From contig JAFUFC010000174.1 in assembly GCA_017470095.1 (NCBI GenBank), positions 1-33,906 on the forward strand: a stretch of 33,906 nucleotides of DNA, written 5' to 3'. Both the position numbers and the translations under genes were made by a program. Under the pieces are notes generated by a model. It searched no databases. It saw only the letters and a program-made list of their open reading frames with translations, and had not been told where the DNA came from. Shown in pieces: positions 7,385 through 15,371 of the stretch; the stretch's first letter is position 1, and each line of letters starts with the position of its first letter. This DNA is from Clostridia bacterium. Lineage in GTDB: Bacteria > Bacillota > Clostridia > Christensenellales > Aristaeellaceae.

Positions 7385-7419
7385 AACAAAAGCGCCGCTC
7401 CCCTTTCAGAGAACGGCGC
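7385..7419 (-). terminator. Attenuator-type terminator in front of cysE
   Basis: On the minus strand an 11-bp stem (GCGCCGTTCTC / GGGAGCGGCGC, six-base loop) is followed by TTTTGTT and then directly by the cysE ribosome site. A terminator placed between the promoter and the first gene indicates transcription attenuation. Confidence 0.75.
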
Positions 7420-7618
7420 GCCGTCTGATCATCCACTCTTACTTTGCATGTTTTTTCGCCATAACGCAGCGTCTGCGGCGGGCATACTGATTGAAGAAAA
7501 CGTTCTGCCGCGCATGCTCCCGGGGGCACTGCCGGAGACGGCCAAGCGCACTTTCAGCCGGTGATGCGCCCTCTCTTTTGATGCCGCCGAAGCCCGGTTT
7601 TTTCCCCGTTCACCGCAC
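7420..7618 (-). promoter_or_regulatory. Structured leader of the cysE operon, T-box candidate
   Basis: About 200 bases of untranslated leader separate the promoter from the terminator. Elements reminiscent of a T-box are an AGAGAG followed by a hairpin with GGCTGAAAG in its loop (compare the AG bulge and GNUG loop of Stem I), a UGC triplet further on that could be a cysteine specifier, and AGAGTGGA about 10 bases before the terminator stem, like the start of the T-box sequence AGGGTGGNACCGCG. The rest of the T-box consensus is not matched. Cysteine T-boxes in front of cysE/cysS are well known in Firmicutes. Assignment is tentative; the attenuator architecture is firmer than the class. Confidence 0.45.
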
Positions 7619-7624
7619 GATATC

Positions 7625-7653
7625 ATTATATGCGGCGGCAGCGAAAATGTCAA
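7625..7653 (-). promoter_or_regulatory. cysE operon promoter
   Basis: On the minus strand TTGACA (7648-7653) and TATAAT (7625-7630) are both perfect matches and are separated by exactly 17 bases. Transcription should begin near 7618, leaving a leader of about 250 bases before the TTG start of cysE. Confidence 0.88.
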
Positions 7654-7657
7654 GCCG

Positions 7658-7753
7658 TTAGAGGGATTCGCCCTCTGAAAACGGTGGCGGCGGCAGAGGA
7701 TGGGCGGTTGGCAGCAGCAGCGCAAGGATCAGCGGCAGGCCGTATTTCTTCAT
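7658..7753 (-). CDS. Possible 31-residue secreted or membrane peptide
   Basis: ATG at 7753 with GGGGGAG 8 bases upstream opens a 31-codon frame. It encodes a lysine start, a hydrophobic core ([13 protein letters not shown]) and a proline-rich tail ([13 protein letters not shown]), ending 5 bases before the -35 box of cysE. A small hairpin (AGAGGG/CCCTCT) overlaps its stop. I know no homologue. The ribosome site and the signal-like sequence make it plausible, but chance is possible at this size. Confidence 0.35.
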   Translation of the reverse strand: MKKYGLPLILALLLPTAHPLPPPPFSEGESL

Positions 7754-7852
7754 GAAGTGTCTCCCCCTTCTGTGTCTTTTCTCCTGTATAGACAGTTTTC
7801 AAGGGTGCTTCGTTTCATTTTATCAGCATTTTACCGAAAAAAACAAGAACAT

Positions 7853-7881
7853 TTGCGTTTCCCCGCCGCTTATGCTATAAT
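7853..7881 (+). promoter_or_regulatory. Promoter of the exodeoxyribonuclease gene
   Basis: TTGCGT (7853-7858) and TATAAT (7876-7881) are 17 bases apart, about 30 bases before the coding start. The segment from 7754 to 7852 holds no other clear signal. Confidence 0.65.
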
Positions 7882-7912
7882 CCCTTTGCCAAATCACCAA
7901 GGAGGATGGGCC

Positions 7913-8665
7913 ATGAAGCTGATTTCGTGGAATGTGAACGGCCTGCGCGCCGTGATGGGCAAAAATTTCATGGAAGCGTTCGCTGCGCTGAATGCGGACG
8001 TGTTCTGCCTCCAGGAAACCAAATTGCAAGCGGGGCAGATCAACGTCGATTTGCCCGGCTATCATCAGTACTGGAATTACGCCGAAAAGAAGGGCTATTC
8101 CGGAACGGCCATCTTTACCAGGCAGGAGCCCCTGTCCGTGCGATACGGCATCGGCGTAGAGGAGCACGACCATGAAGGCCGGGTGATCACCCTGGAATAC
8201 GATGATTTTTTCCTCATCACCGTCTACACCCCCAATTCCCAGGACGGCCTGGCCAGGCTTTCTTACCGCATGGCGTGGGAGGATGCGTTCCTTGCTTACC
8301 TGAAGGAACTGGAGCAAACCAAGCCCGCCATTTTTTGCGGCGATTTGAACGTGGCCCACACTGAAATGGACATTAAAAACCCCAAAACCAATATCCGCAA
8401 CGCAGGCTTCACCCAGGAGGAGCGGGACAAAATGACCGCCCTGCTCAGCAGCGGTTTCATCGACACCTTCCGCTTCCTGCATCCGAACGTCACCGGGGCG
8501 TACAGCTGGTGGAGCTACCGCTTCCATGCCCGGGAAAACAACGCCGGATGGCGCATCGACTACTTCATCGTGTCCGATGCGCTGAAGGAGCGCATCGAAA
8601 GCGCGTCCATTCACAGCGAAATCTTCGGTTCCGACCACTGCCCGGTGGAACTGGTGATCCGATAA
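7913..8665 (+). CDS. xth: Exodeoxyribonuclease III (AP endonuclease)
   Basis: 250 residues from the ATG at 7913, preceded by GGAGG (7901-7905). The enzyme cuts DNA at abasic sites and trims 3' ends in base excision repair. Family motifs appear in order: [10 protein letters not shown] at the start, CLQETKLQ with the metal-binding glutamate, [41 protein letters not shown], and the C-terminal GSDHCPVEL with the catalytic D-H pair. Length is typical of the ExoA/Xth group. It has its own promoter and is followed after 18 bases by a small Dabb protein gene, probably cotranscribed. Confidence 0.96.
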   Translation: MKLISWNVNGLRAVMGKNFMEAFAALNADVFCLQETKLQAGQINVDLPGYHQYWNYAEKKGYSGTAIFTRQEPLSVRYGIGVEEHDHEGRVITLEYDDFFLITVYTPNSQDGLARLSYRMAWEDAFLAYLKELEQTKPAIFCGDLNVAHTEMDIKNPKTNIRNAGFTQEERDKMTALLSSGFIDTFRFLHPNVTGAYSWWSYRFHARENNAGWRIDYFIVSDALKERIESASIHSEIFGSDHCPVELVIR

Positions 8666-8683
8666 TCAAGGAGGAAATTTTTC

Positions 8684-8989
8684 GTGGTCAAGCATATTAT
8701 TCTCTGGCAGCTCAAGGACGAGCTGACCCCCGATCAAAAGCAGGAAATCAGCGCCGGCGTCAAGGCCGGTTTGGAGGGCCTGATGGGCCGCATTGATGGC
8801 TTGCAGGATATCCACGTCACCATCGACCGCCTGCTCCCCACCTCCAACGCCGATATAATGCTGGACTGCACCCTAACTTCCTTCGACGCTTTGAAGGATT
8901 ATGCCGTGCACCCTTTGCACGTGGCCGTGGCCGACAGCAAAATCCGGCCGTACACGAAAACCAGGATTTGTATTGACTACGAGGCATAA
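8684..8989 (+). CDS. Dabb family (stress-responsive alpha/beta barrel) protein
   Basis: 101 residues starting with GTG; AAGGAGG lies 9 bases upstream. The single ferredoxin-like Dabb domain is recognisable from VKHIILWQLKDELTPDQKQE at the start, the middle GLMGRIDGLQDIHVTID, and the end DALKDYAVHPLHVAVADSKI. Proteins of this family form dimeric barrels; most have no assigned reaction. It follows the exodeoxyribonuclease gene by 18 bases and is probably on the same mRNA. No catalytic residue can be named. Confidence 0.9.
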   Translation: MVKHIILWQLKDELTPDQKQEISAGVKAGLEGLMGRIDGLQDIHVTIDRLLPTSNADIMLDCTLTSFDALKDYAVHPLHVAVADSKIRPYTKTRICIDYEA

Positions 8990-9325
8990 AAAACAGCAAA
9001 TGAAAAGCAAAGGGGACCGCTTTTTGAAACCAAAAGCTATCCCCCTTTGCACGATAAGCCTTTCCACCCGGTTGGCCCTTGCGCCAACCATCCGGTGTGC
9101 AAAGCACGCCGGAGAAAACGAGCGAAGAACCCCTAAGGAAATGCTTGCATTTTCTCAGGGGTTCTCGTCGTTTTCGTGATGCCCAGAAGTTCCATCTTGG
9201 CCGTGCCCCGCGTTTCAGGCACACATTGTTTGGTATTTCCCACCTGCAATATTTGCCCAAATGGATCCAGGGAGCTGGCCCCTGGCGCCCGTTCAGGGGC
9301 GCGGAGCTCCTGCGTTCTTCTCTCG
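8990..9325. repeat. Intergenic region rich in stem-loops
   Basis: No gene is seen here. Four dyads stand out. At 9007-9050, GCAAAGGGGA...CTTTTTG pairs with CAAAAGC...TCCCCCTTTGC. At about 9071-9090, GGTTGGC pairs with GCCAACC. At about 9126-9168, GAACCCCT...AAATGC pairs with GCATTTTCTCAGGGGTTC. At 9272-9309, GAGCT and GCCCCTG pair with CAGGGGC and AGCTC. The first may end the plus-strand xth-Dabb transcript and the last the minus-strand ABC transcript, since the two units converge here; neither has a clear uridine run. Confidence 0.6.
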
Positions 9326-11230
9326 TCAGGACAATTCAAACATCCCGGTATACAGCTGGTAATACTTGCCCTGCTGGGCGATCTGGGATTCGTGGTCGCC
9401 CCGCTCGATGATACGGCCGTTTTCCAGCACCATGATGGCCTGGGAATTGCGCACGGTGGAAAGCCGATGGGCGATCACAAACACGGTGCGGCCCTTCATC
9501 AAGCCGTCCATGCCCCTTTCGATGAGGGCCTCGGTGCGGGTATCGATGGAAGAGGTAGCCTCATCCAGGATCAGCACCGGCGGATCGGCCACAGCGGCCC
9601 GGGCAATAGCCAGCAGCTGCCGCTGGCCCTGGCTTAAGTTGCTGCCGTCGCCGGTGATCATGGTATCGTAGCCCTGGGGCAGGTGGCGGATGAAGAAATC
9701 TGCGTTGGCAATTTTGGCAGCCCGGACGATTTCCTCGTCAGTGGCGTCCAGCTTGCCGTAGCGTATATTCTCCTTCACCGTGCCGGTGAACAGGTGGGTA
9801 TCCTGCAACACCATGGCCAGGGAACGCCGCAGATCATCCTTCTTGATTTTTTCAATGTTGATGCCGTCATAGCGAATTTTGCCGCCCTGGATATCGTAGA
9901 AGCGGTTGATCAGGTTGGTAATGGTGGTCTTGCCTGCGCCGGTGGAGCCCACGAAGGCAATCTTCTGGCCCGGCTTGGCATAGAGGGAAATGTTGTGCAG
10001 CACCGTCTTTTCGGGCACGTAGCCGAAGGTGACATCCTCAAAGACCACATCGCCCTTGAGCTCGGTATAGGTGACGGTGCCATCCGCCCGGTGGGGATGC
10101 TTCCAGGCCCACAAGCCGGTGCGCTCCTTCGTTTCCTCAATGGATCCGTCGGCATTTTTTCTGGCGTTGACCAGGGTGACATAGCCCTGGTCCTCTTCCA
10201 CCGGCTCATCCAGCAATTCAAAGATCCGCTCGCTGCCAGCCAGGGCCTGCATGATGATATTGAACTGCTGGGACAGGTTCGAGATGGGCTGGCTGAACTG
10301 CCGGGTGAAGGGCAGGAAAGCAATAAGCATGCCCAGGGTGGCCGTGTCGGGGTTGTGCACAATCAGCAGGGAACCCACCAAGGCCACGATCACGTAAATG
10401 ACGTGGGACAGATTGTTCATGATGGGGCCCAGCATGCTGGCGAAGGTGTTGGCCCGGGTGCCAGCCACCCGCACGGCCTCGTTCCGCTTGTCAAAAGCTT
10501 CCTTGGCCTTTTCCTCATGGCAGAACACCTGCACCACCCGCTGGCCCTCGATCGTTTCTTCGATGTAGCCGTTCAAAGCGCCCACAGCCTTTTGCTGGGC
10601 CACGAAATTAGCGCCGGAGGACTTGCCGATCTTCTTGGTAATCTGGAACATGACGGGGGTCAGGGCCAGAATCAGCAAAGTCATCCAGATGTTCAGGCGC
10701 ACCATATAAAACAGGGAAAACAAAATGGAAAACGCCGACGACACCGCTTGGGGGAAGGATTGGGAAAGGAATTCCCGCAGGGTGTCGGTATCGTTGGTGT
10801 AGCGGCTCATAATTTCGCCGTGGGTGCGCTGGTCAAAGTACCGGATGGGCAGGTCCTCCATATGGTCGAACATTTCCTTGCGAAGATGGTTTAGGGTCGA
10901 GGTCGAAACCATCATCATCATCCGGTTGTAGAAAAGCTGGGCCAGGGCCCCAGCCAGGTACATGAGCATCAGCGTGATCAAAAACCGCAGGAAGGGGCCG
11001 TAATTCACGGCCAGCCCCGCCGCGCGCTGGCTCACCAGGGGCATGAGATAATCGTCGATCACCGACTGGAGCATGTAGGTGCCCGTGGTGGCAGCCAGGG
11101 TGCTCAGCAAGATGCACAGGGACACCAAAATCAAGCGCACCTTGTGGGGCTTCAAATAGCCCAGCAGCCGGGTCAGGGTACCTTTGGCATTCTTGGGCTT
11201 GGCAATCGCTCTCGGTCCGCGCGGAGGCAT
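9326..11230 (-). CDS. ABC exporter half-transporter, second subunit
   Basis: 634 residues from the ATG at 11230, one base after the stop of the partner gene (TAA-G-ATG), so translation is coupled. The N-terminal half is a six-helix exporter membrane domain; the C-terminal half is an ATPase with Walker A (GSTGAGKTTI), a Q-loop (MVLQDTHLF), the signature LSQGQRQLLAIARA, and Walker B with catalytic glutamate (VLILDEATSS), then the H-loop (VIAHRLST). The N-terminus has about 30 basic residues before the first helix. The canonical Walker B here and the altered one in the partner indicate a heterodimeric exporter with one consensus and one degenerate ATP site, as in YheH/YheI-type multidrug pumps. 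The substrate is unknown. Confidence 0.93.
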   Translation of the reverse strand: MPPRGPRAIAKPKNAKGTLTRLLGYLKPHKVRLILVSLCILLSTLAATTGTYMLQSVIDDYLMPLVSQRAAGLAVNYGPFLRFLITLMLMYLAGALAQLFYNRMMMMVSTSTLNHLRKEMFDHMEDLPIRYFDQRTHGEIMSRYTNDTDTLREFLSQSFPQAVSSAFSILFSLFYMVRLNIWMTLLILALTPVMFQITKKIGKSSGANFVAQQKAVGALNGYIEETIEGQRVVQVFCHEEKAKEAFDKRNEAVRVAGTRANTFASMLGPIMNNLSHVIYVIVALVGSLLIVHNPDTATLGMLIAFLPFTRQFSQPISNLSQQFNIIMQALAGSERIFELLDEPVEEDQGYVTLVNARKNADGSIEETKERTGLWAWKHPHRADGTVTYTELKGDVVFEDVTFGYVPEKTVLHNISLYAKPGQKIAFVGSTGAGKTTITNLINRFYDIQGGKIRYDGINIEKIKKDDLRRSLAMVLQDTHLFTGTVKENIRYGKLDATDEEIVRAAKIANADFFIRHLPQGYDTMITGDGSNLSQGQRQLLAIARAAVADPPVLILDEATSSIDTRTEALIERGMDGLMKGRTVFVIAHRLSTVRNSQAIMVLENGRIIERGDHESQIAQQGKYYQLYTGMFELS

Positions 11231-11231
11231 C

Positions 11232-12974
11232 TTAAGCCACCCCCTTCTGCTGGGAAGAATACACTTCCCGGTAAATTTCACTGCGCCGCATCAACTCGTC
11301 ATGGGTGCCAAAATCGACCACCCGGCCCTCATCCAGCACCAGGATGCGGTCGGCGTCCATCACCGAGGTGATGCGCTGGGCAATAATGATCTTGGTGGTA
11401 TCCGGCATCTGGGTGCGCAGGGCCTGGCGGATGCGGGCGTCGGTGGCGGTATCGACGGCGCTGGTGGCGTCGTCCAGAATCATGATCTTGGGCTTTTTGA
11501 GCAGGGCGCGGGCGATGCACAGCCGCTGCTTCTGCCCACCGGACACATTGACGCCGCCCTGGCCCAGGTCGGTTTCATACCCATCGGGGAAGGAGCGGAC
11601 GAATTCGTCGGCAGCGGCGGCCTGGCAGGCGGCGGCGATTTCCTCGTCGGTGGCGTTTTCATCGCCCCAGCGCAGGTTTTCCTTAATGGTGCCGGAAAAG
11701 AGCACGTTCTTTTGCAGCACCATGGCCACCTGATCCCGCAGCGCGTGAATATCGTAAGCGCGCACGTCCTGCCCGCCCACCAGCAGCCTGCCCCGGGTGA
11801 CTTCATACAGCCGGGGAATCAGGGACACCAGGGTGGTCTTGGCCGAGCCCGTACCGCCGATCACGCCGATGGTTTCGCCGGAGCGGATGCTCAGGTTGAT
11901 GTCCGTCAGCACCAGGTTATCGGGGTCGCCCTGGTAAGAAAAATCCACGTGGTCAAACACGATGCTGCCATCCCGCACGGTTTCAACAGCCTTTTCAGGG
12001 CTGGTGATCTCTGGCTGCTCCTCCAGCACCTGGGAAATACGGGAAACAGACGCCCGGGACAGCACGAAGCTGATGAACAGGAAGGACAGCATCATCAGCG
12101 CCATCAAAATCTGCATGATATAGGTGATGAACGCCGTCAGGTCGCCAAAGGCCATATTGCCGTCCACGATGCGGTGACCGCCCAGCCACAGCACCGCCAC
12201 TACGCAGGCGTTCATCAGAATGGTCATCAGCGGTCCGTTCCACAGCACGATTTTTTCCGCGGCCCGCTGGGTGGCGGTCACGTCATCGACAGAAAAAGAA
12301 AACTTTTCTTTCTCGTGGTTGGCGCGCACGAACGCCTTCACCACCCGAATGGCGATCAGGTTTTCCTGCACGGAGGAGTTGAGCGCGTCGTACTTTTTCA
12401 TCATCATCTGGAACCGGGGGAAGGCCAGGCGCATGATGATCACAATGGCGGTGATCAGGATGGGCACCGCCACGGCCAGCACCGTCACCAGCGCGGGCTG
12501 CAAATTCAGCGCCATCACCAACGCCATAATGAACATGATGGGCGAGCGCACCGCCATGCGGATCAGCATCATCAAAGTGTTCTGCACCTGATTCACATCG
12601 GTGGTCAACCGGGTCACCAGAGAAGCGGTAGAAAAATGATCGATATTTTTAAAGGAAAAATGCTGCACCTTTTCAAACAGCGCCTGGCGCAGGTTGCGTC
12701 CAAAGCCGAAGGCTCCCTTGCTGGATAAAAAGCTGCCCAGCATGCCAAAGCCCATGGACGCTATCGCCATCAGCACCATCAGCCCGCCGTACAAAAGCAC
12801 CTGGGACACATCCCCTGTTTCCTGGCTGTGGGGAATGGCATACTTGATCAGGTTGGCCGTCATGAGCGGAATGGTGGTTTCCATAGCCACTTCCCCGATC
12901 ATCGCGGCGGGGCAGAGCAACAGGTATTTTTTGTATGCTCCCGCATATTTTCTCACCATTTGGCTGAATTTCAC
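11232..12974 (-). CDS. ABC exporter half-transporter, first subunit
   Basis: 580 residues with a GTG start that overlaps the MarR stop as GTGA. Six membrane helices (first near residues 18-40, last near 275-305) precede the ATPase domain. Walker A is GGTGSAKTTLV with alanine in place of the third glycine, a form usual in this subfamily. The signature is VSGGQKQRLCIARAL, and Walker B is IMILDDATSAVD, with aspartate replacing the catalytic glutamate. This subunit therefore carries the degenerate site, and it should pair with the next gene's product at the membrane. The MarR gene in front suggests an inducible drug or toxin efflux system. Confidence 0.93.
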   Translation of the reverse strand: MKFSQMVRKYAGAYKKYLLLCPAAMIGEVAMETTIPLMTANLIKYAIPHSQETGDVSQVLLYGGLMVLMAIASMGFGMLGSFLSSKGAFGFGRNLRQALFEKVQHFSFKNIDHFSTASLVTRLTTDVNQVQNTLMMLIRMAVRSPIMFIMALVMALNLQPALVTVLAVAVPILITAIVIIMRLAFPRFQMMMKKYDALNSSVQENLIAIRVVKAFVRANHEKEKFSFSVDDVTATQRAAEKIVLWNGPLMTILMNACVVAVLWLGGHRIVDGNMAFGDLTAFITYIMQILMALMMLSFLFISFVLSRASVSRISQVLEEQPEITSPEKAVETVRDGSIVFDHVDFSYQGDPDNLVLTDINLSIRSGETIGVIGGTGSAKTTLVSLIPRLYEVTRGRLLVGGQDVRAYDIHALRDQVAMVLQKNVLFSGTIKENLRWGDENATDEEIAAACQAAAADEFVRSFPDGYETDLGQGGVNVSGGQKQRLCIARALLKKPKIMILDDATSAVDTATDARIRQALRTQMPDTTKIIIAQRITSVMDADRILVLDEGRVVDFGTHDELMRRSEIYREVYSSQQKGVA

Positions 12975-13465
12975 GTCTTTGCTCCCTCCTTATCCTGCTC
13001 CCTGGCGCGCTCCGCCAGCTTCCACACCGTCAAGTGACGGCAGCTGTCGTCCGCCAGGTTATCAAACATGCTTTGGCAGGTGCGGCAAAAATTTTCCACT
13101 TCCTGCTCAGACAGGCCGGAAAACAGCCGCTCATCCAGCGCCTCAAAGGCCCGCTGGCCAGCCAGCATTTTTTCCTCACCCTCCCGCGTTAAATACAGCC
13201 GGTTCCGCCGAGCGTCCTGCTCATCGGGCCGCCGCTCCACCCATCCGGCTTTCTCCAGCCGCTTTAAGCTGGCCGCCGCCGAGGCGGGGGTGATATCCAG
13301 TTCATCCGCCGCTTCCTTCTGGGTGCAGCCCGGATGGGCGTCGATGAACCCCAGCAGCTTGGGCTGACCCGTATGCATGCCCAATTGGGCCATCACGCCC
13401 CGGCCCCGGATGCGCATCAGCAATTGCAGCCGGTGCATGGCATCCATTGCCTCCCGGTGTTCCAT
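12971..13465 (-). CDS. MarR family transcriptional regulator
   Basis: 164 residues from the ATG at 13465, preceded by AAAGGAG about 8 bases upstream. The winged helix is clear: KLLGFIDAHPGCTQKEAADELDITPASAAASLKRLEKAGWVERRPDEQDARRNRLYLT, with the DARRNRLYLT wing typical of MarR. Long helices on both sides should form the dimer interface. It is the first gene of an operon with the two exporter subunits (4-base overlap). A repeat at 13482-13510 next to the -10 box suggests that it represses its own operon and releases it when a ligand, possibly an exported drug, binds. Confidence 0.92.
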   Translation of the reverse strand: MEHREAMDAMHRLQLLMRIRGRGVMAQLGMHTGQPKLLGFIDAHPGCTQKEAADELDITPASAAASLKRLEKAGWVERRPDEQDARRNRLYLTREGEEKMLAGQRAFEALDERLFSGLSEQEVENFCRTCQSMFDNLADDSCRHLTVWKLAERAREQDKEGAKT

Positions 13466-13481
13466 TCCCCGTGCTCCTTTC

Positions 13482-13510
13482 GTTAGATCATTAACAATCA
13501 AACGTCTAAC
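13482..13510. promoter_or_regulatory. Probable MarR operator
   Basis: GTTAGA (13482-13487) and TCTAAC (13505-13510) form an inverted repeat with a 17-base AT-rich centre containing further partial symmetry. It covers the transcription start region directly downstream of the -10 box, a position suited to repression by the MarR protein. Confidence 0.6.
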
Positions 13511-13539
13511 ATTATAAAAAAATTCAGCGCGCTTGTCAA
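13511..13539 (-). promoter_or_regulatory. Promoter of the MarR-ABC operon
   Basis: On the minus strand TTGACA (13534-13539), 17 bases, TATAAT (13511-13516): a full consensus promoter, which explains the need for tight repression. Confidence 0.88.
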
Positions 13540-13576
13540 TGGCAGGAAAAAGGAATCCGCCGCTTCAATCGAGGCA

Positions 13577-13606
13577 TAAAAAAGGCAAGGCAATTGCTTC
13601 CTTGCC
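13577..13606 (-). terminator. Terminator of the AraC-type regulator gene
   Basis: GGCAAGG and CCTTGCC (13584-13590, 13600-13606) form a stem; on the minus strand TTTTTTA follows. It lies about 105 bases past the end of the regulator gene. Confidence 0.8.
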
Positions 13607-13711
13607 CAAAGTGTGTTTCTAAAATGAGGGCTGGGCAGCCTGGGACACCGAAAATGCATCTTTCCGAATGCAGAAACAGGCTTGAATCATGCTATGCCGG
13701 GGAATTTTCCC

Positions 13712-14608
13712 TTATTCCGCTTGCCGCCGCTTCACCGGCACCCAAATGGCGCTCTCATAATCGGCGGATTGGGGGTCGCCCTCGCTGTACCACTCGATGG
13801 TGCAATCCATGGCGATTTCGTATGCCGGGTTACCGGGCAGCCATTCCTTGAAAATGCGGGTGTTCACTGCCTGGAGCGCGCCGGGCAGGGGACCTTTGCA
13901 CCGGAATTTGGCCCAGTCCATTTCCGGGAACGGGGCAGTCTTCATGCCCGCGGGCACCGGGCCGCCGTCGGGATAGGGCCCGGCGATCAGGTAGCGGCAC
14001 AGGCCGTGATCCTCCTCCTCGTCCAGGCAGACGCCGTACATGCCCACGTGATATTGGCATATCGCCGTTTCAATCTCCGTTTCCGGCGCGCAGCCCCGCA
14101 TCAATTTCCGCATGTACAAATCAGAAAATTCATCCCAGAACTTGGGGATATCCCGGTAAGTGGTCTCCATGGGAATTTGTTTTTCGATGCCGATCACCTG
14201 AAATGCCGGTTCTTTTTCCACGATGTAATCCATTTCATGGCCTCCTTGCAGTGTGAGCGTGATTTTCAGCGGCAGGAACATGCGAACGCGGCTGGGATCC
14301 CGCCGGAGCGCCGCCGGGGTGACCCCATGGAACCGGGTGAAGGCTTTCGTAAAGCTCTCCGGGGTATCATAGCCGTATTTGAACGCGATGTGAATCACCT
14401 TGTCCTTCCCGGCGATCACATCCAGCGCCGCCAGATACAGCCGCCGGGAGCGCACATACTCTGCCATGGTGCAGCCCGTCAGAATACGGAAGCCCTTTTG
14501 CAGGTAAAACGGGGAAATGCCCACCGCCCGGGCCGGGTCAGCCTCCTCGTCCAGCAAATGATCCTCCAGATACTGAATGGCGCCCCGGATGCCCGCAATC
14601 CATTCCAT
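13712..14608 (-). CDS. AraC-type regulator with GyrI-like effector domain
   Basis: 298 residues, ATG preceded by GAAGGAGGGG. Residues 1-105 are an AraC-type double helix-turn-helix (PARAVGISPFYLQKGFRILT, then HIAFKYGYDTPESFTKAFTRFHGVTPAALRR). Residues 125-295 form a GyrI-like small-molecule-binding domain beginning MDYIVEKEPAFQVIGIEKQI and ending near AIWVPVKR. This arrangement (DNA-binding part first) is that of Rob/SoxS-like and BmrR-like multidrug sensors. It is divergent from pduL; a perfect palindrome at 14649-14666 in front of it is a candidate operator. Its targets are unknown. Confidence 0.93.
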   Translation of the reverse strand: MEWIAGIRGAIQYLEDHLLDEEADPARAVGISPFYLQKGFRILTGCTMAEYVRSRRLYLAALDVIAGKDKVIHIAFKYGYDTPESFTKAFTRFHGVTPAALRRDPSRVRMFLPLKITLTLQGGHEMDYIVEKEPAFQVIGIEKQIPMETTYRDIPKFWDEFSDLYMRKLMRGCAPETEIETAICQYHVGMYGVCLDEEEDHGLCRYLIAGPYPDGGPVPAGMKTAPFPEMDWAKFRCKGPLPGALQAVNTRIFKEWLPGNPAYEIAMDCTIEWYSEGDPQSADYESAIWVPVKRRQAE

Positions 14609-14648
14609 GCGCTCCCCTCCTTCCGCTGCGCCTTAATCATATCATCCT

Positions 14649-14666
14649 TCGGGAAAAAATTCCCGA
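14649..14666. promoter_or_regulatory. Palindrome in front of the AraC-type gene
   Basis: TCGGGAA, four A/T, TTCCCGA is an 18-base perfect dyad. It lies about 40 bases before the regulator start and near where its -35 box should be (a weak TATGAT can be seen closer in). It could be an autoregulatory operator. Confidence 0.4.
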
Positions 14667-14719
14667 TATTTTTTGCCAACTTCTGTCCTCTTTTCTATGG
14701 TATCACATTCCGCCGCCCC

Positions 14720-14747
14720 TTGCAAATCATGCAATTTCTGGTATAAT
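14720..14747 (+). promoter_or_regulatory. pduL promoter
   Basis: TTGCAA (14720-14725) and TATAAT (14742-14747) with a 16-base spacer, about 35 bases before the start codon. Confidence 0.7.
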
Positions 14748-14782
14748 AAAGATATCACTTCAGGAAAGAAGGAAAGGAAATC

Positions 14783-15358
14783 ATGGCTAAGCAATTTATC
14801 GTGGAAACCTCTGCCCGTCACGTGCATGTGACCCAGCAGGATCTGGAAACCCTCTTTGGCAAGGGCTATCAGCTCACCCCCAAGAAGAACCTGTCCCAGC
14901 CCGGCCAGTTCGCCTGCGAAGAGCGGGTGGATGTGGTTGGCCCCAAGAAAACCCTGGGCCGCGTGAGCATCCTGGGCCCTGTGCGCCCCGAAACCCAGAT
15001 CGAATTGAGCCTGACCGATGCCCGGTCCATTGGCGTTGTGGCTCCCATCCGGGAATCTGGCGACATTAAGGGCAGCGGCGCCTGCAAATTGGTAGGCCCC
15101 GCCGGCGAAGTGGAACTGACCGAAGGCGTCATTGCCGCCAAGCGCCACATCCACATGACCCCCGAAGACGCCAAAGAATTCGACGTGGAAGACAAGCAGA
15201 TCGTGAACGTGAAGATCGATACCGATGGCCGCAGCCTAGTCTTCGGCGACGTGGTGGTTCGCGTCAGCCCCAAGTACGCCCTGGCTATGCACATCGACAC
15301 CGATGAATCCAACGCCGCTGCCTGCGCCGGCAACGTGATGGGCGAAATCGTGAAATAA
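14783..15358 (+). CDS. pduL: Phosphate acyltransferase, PduL type
   Basis: 191 residues, ATG preceded by AGGAAAGGAA. PduL exchanges acyl-CoA and acyl-phosphate (propanoyl- or acetyl-CoA with phosphate) using zinc. Both halves carry the zinc-histidine signatures of the family: SARHVHVTQQD near the start and KRHIHMTPEDA in the middle. The end MHIDTDESNAA is also diagnostic. It has no encapsulation peptide at the N-terminus and no microcompartment genes nearby, so it is more likely the housekeeping phosphotransacetylase of acetate metabolism, replacing Pta. No acetate kinase is in the window. It stands alone with its own promoter. Confidence 0.95.
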   Translation: MAKQFIVETSARHVHVTQQDLETLFGKGYQLTPKKNLSQPGQFACEERVDVVGPKKTLGRVSILGPVRPETQIELSLTDARSIGVVAPIRESGDIKGSGACKLVGPAGEVELTEGVIAAKRHIHMTPEDAKEFDVEDKQIVNVKIDTDGRSLVFGDVVVRVSPKYALAMHIDTDESNAAACAGNVMGEIVK

Positions 15359-15371
15359 TCGCAATAAAAAA

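Noticed and set aside
7429..7725. 98-codon minus-strand frame in the cysE leader
   Set aside because: It crosses the consensus promoter, has no ribosome site and an arginine/cysteine-rich shadow-like composition.
11184..12728. Histidine-rich plus-strand open frame of 514 codons
   Set aside because: Antisense of an ABC exporter subunit; the His and Gln runs are complement artefacts.
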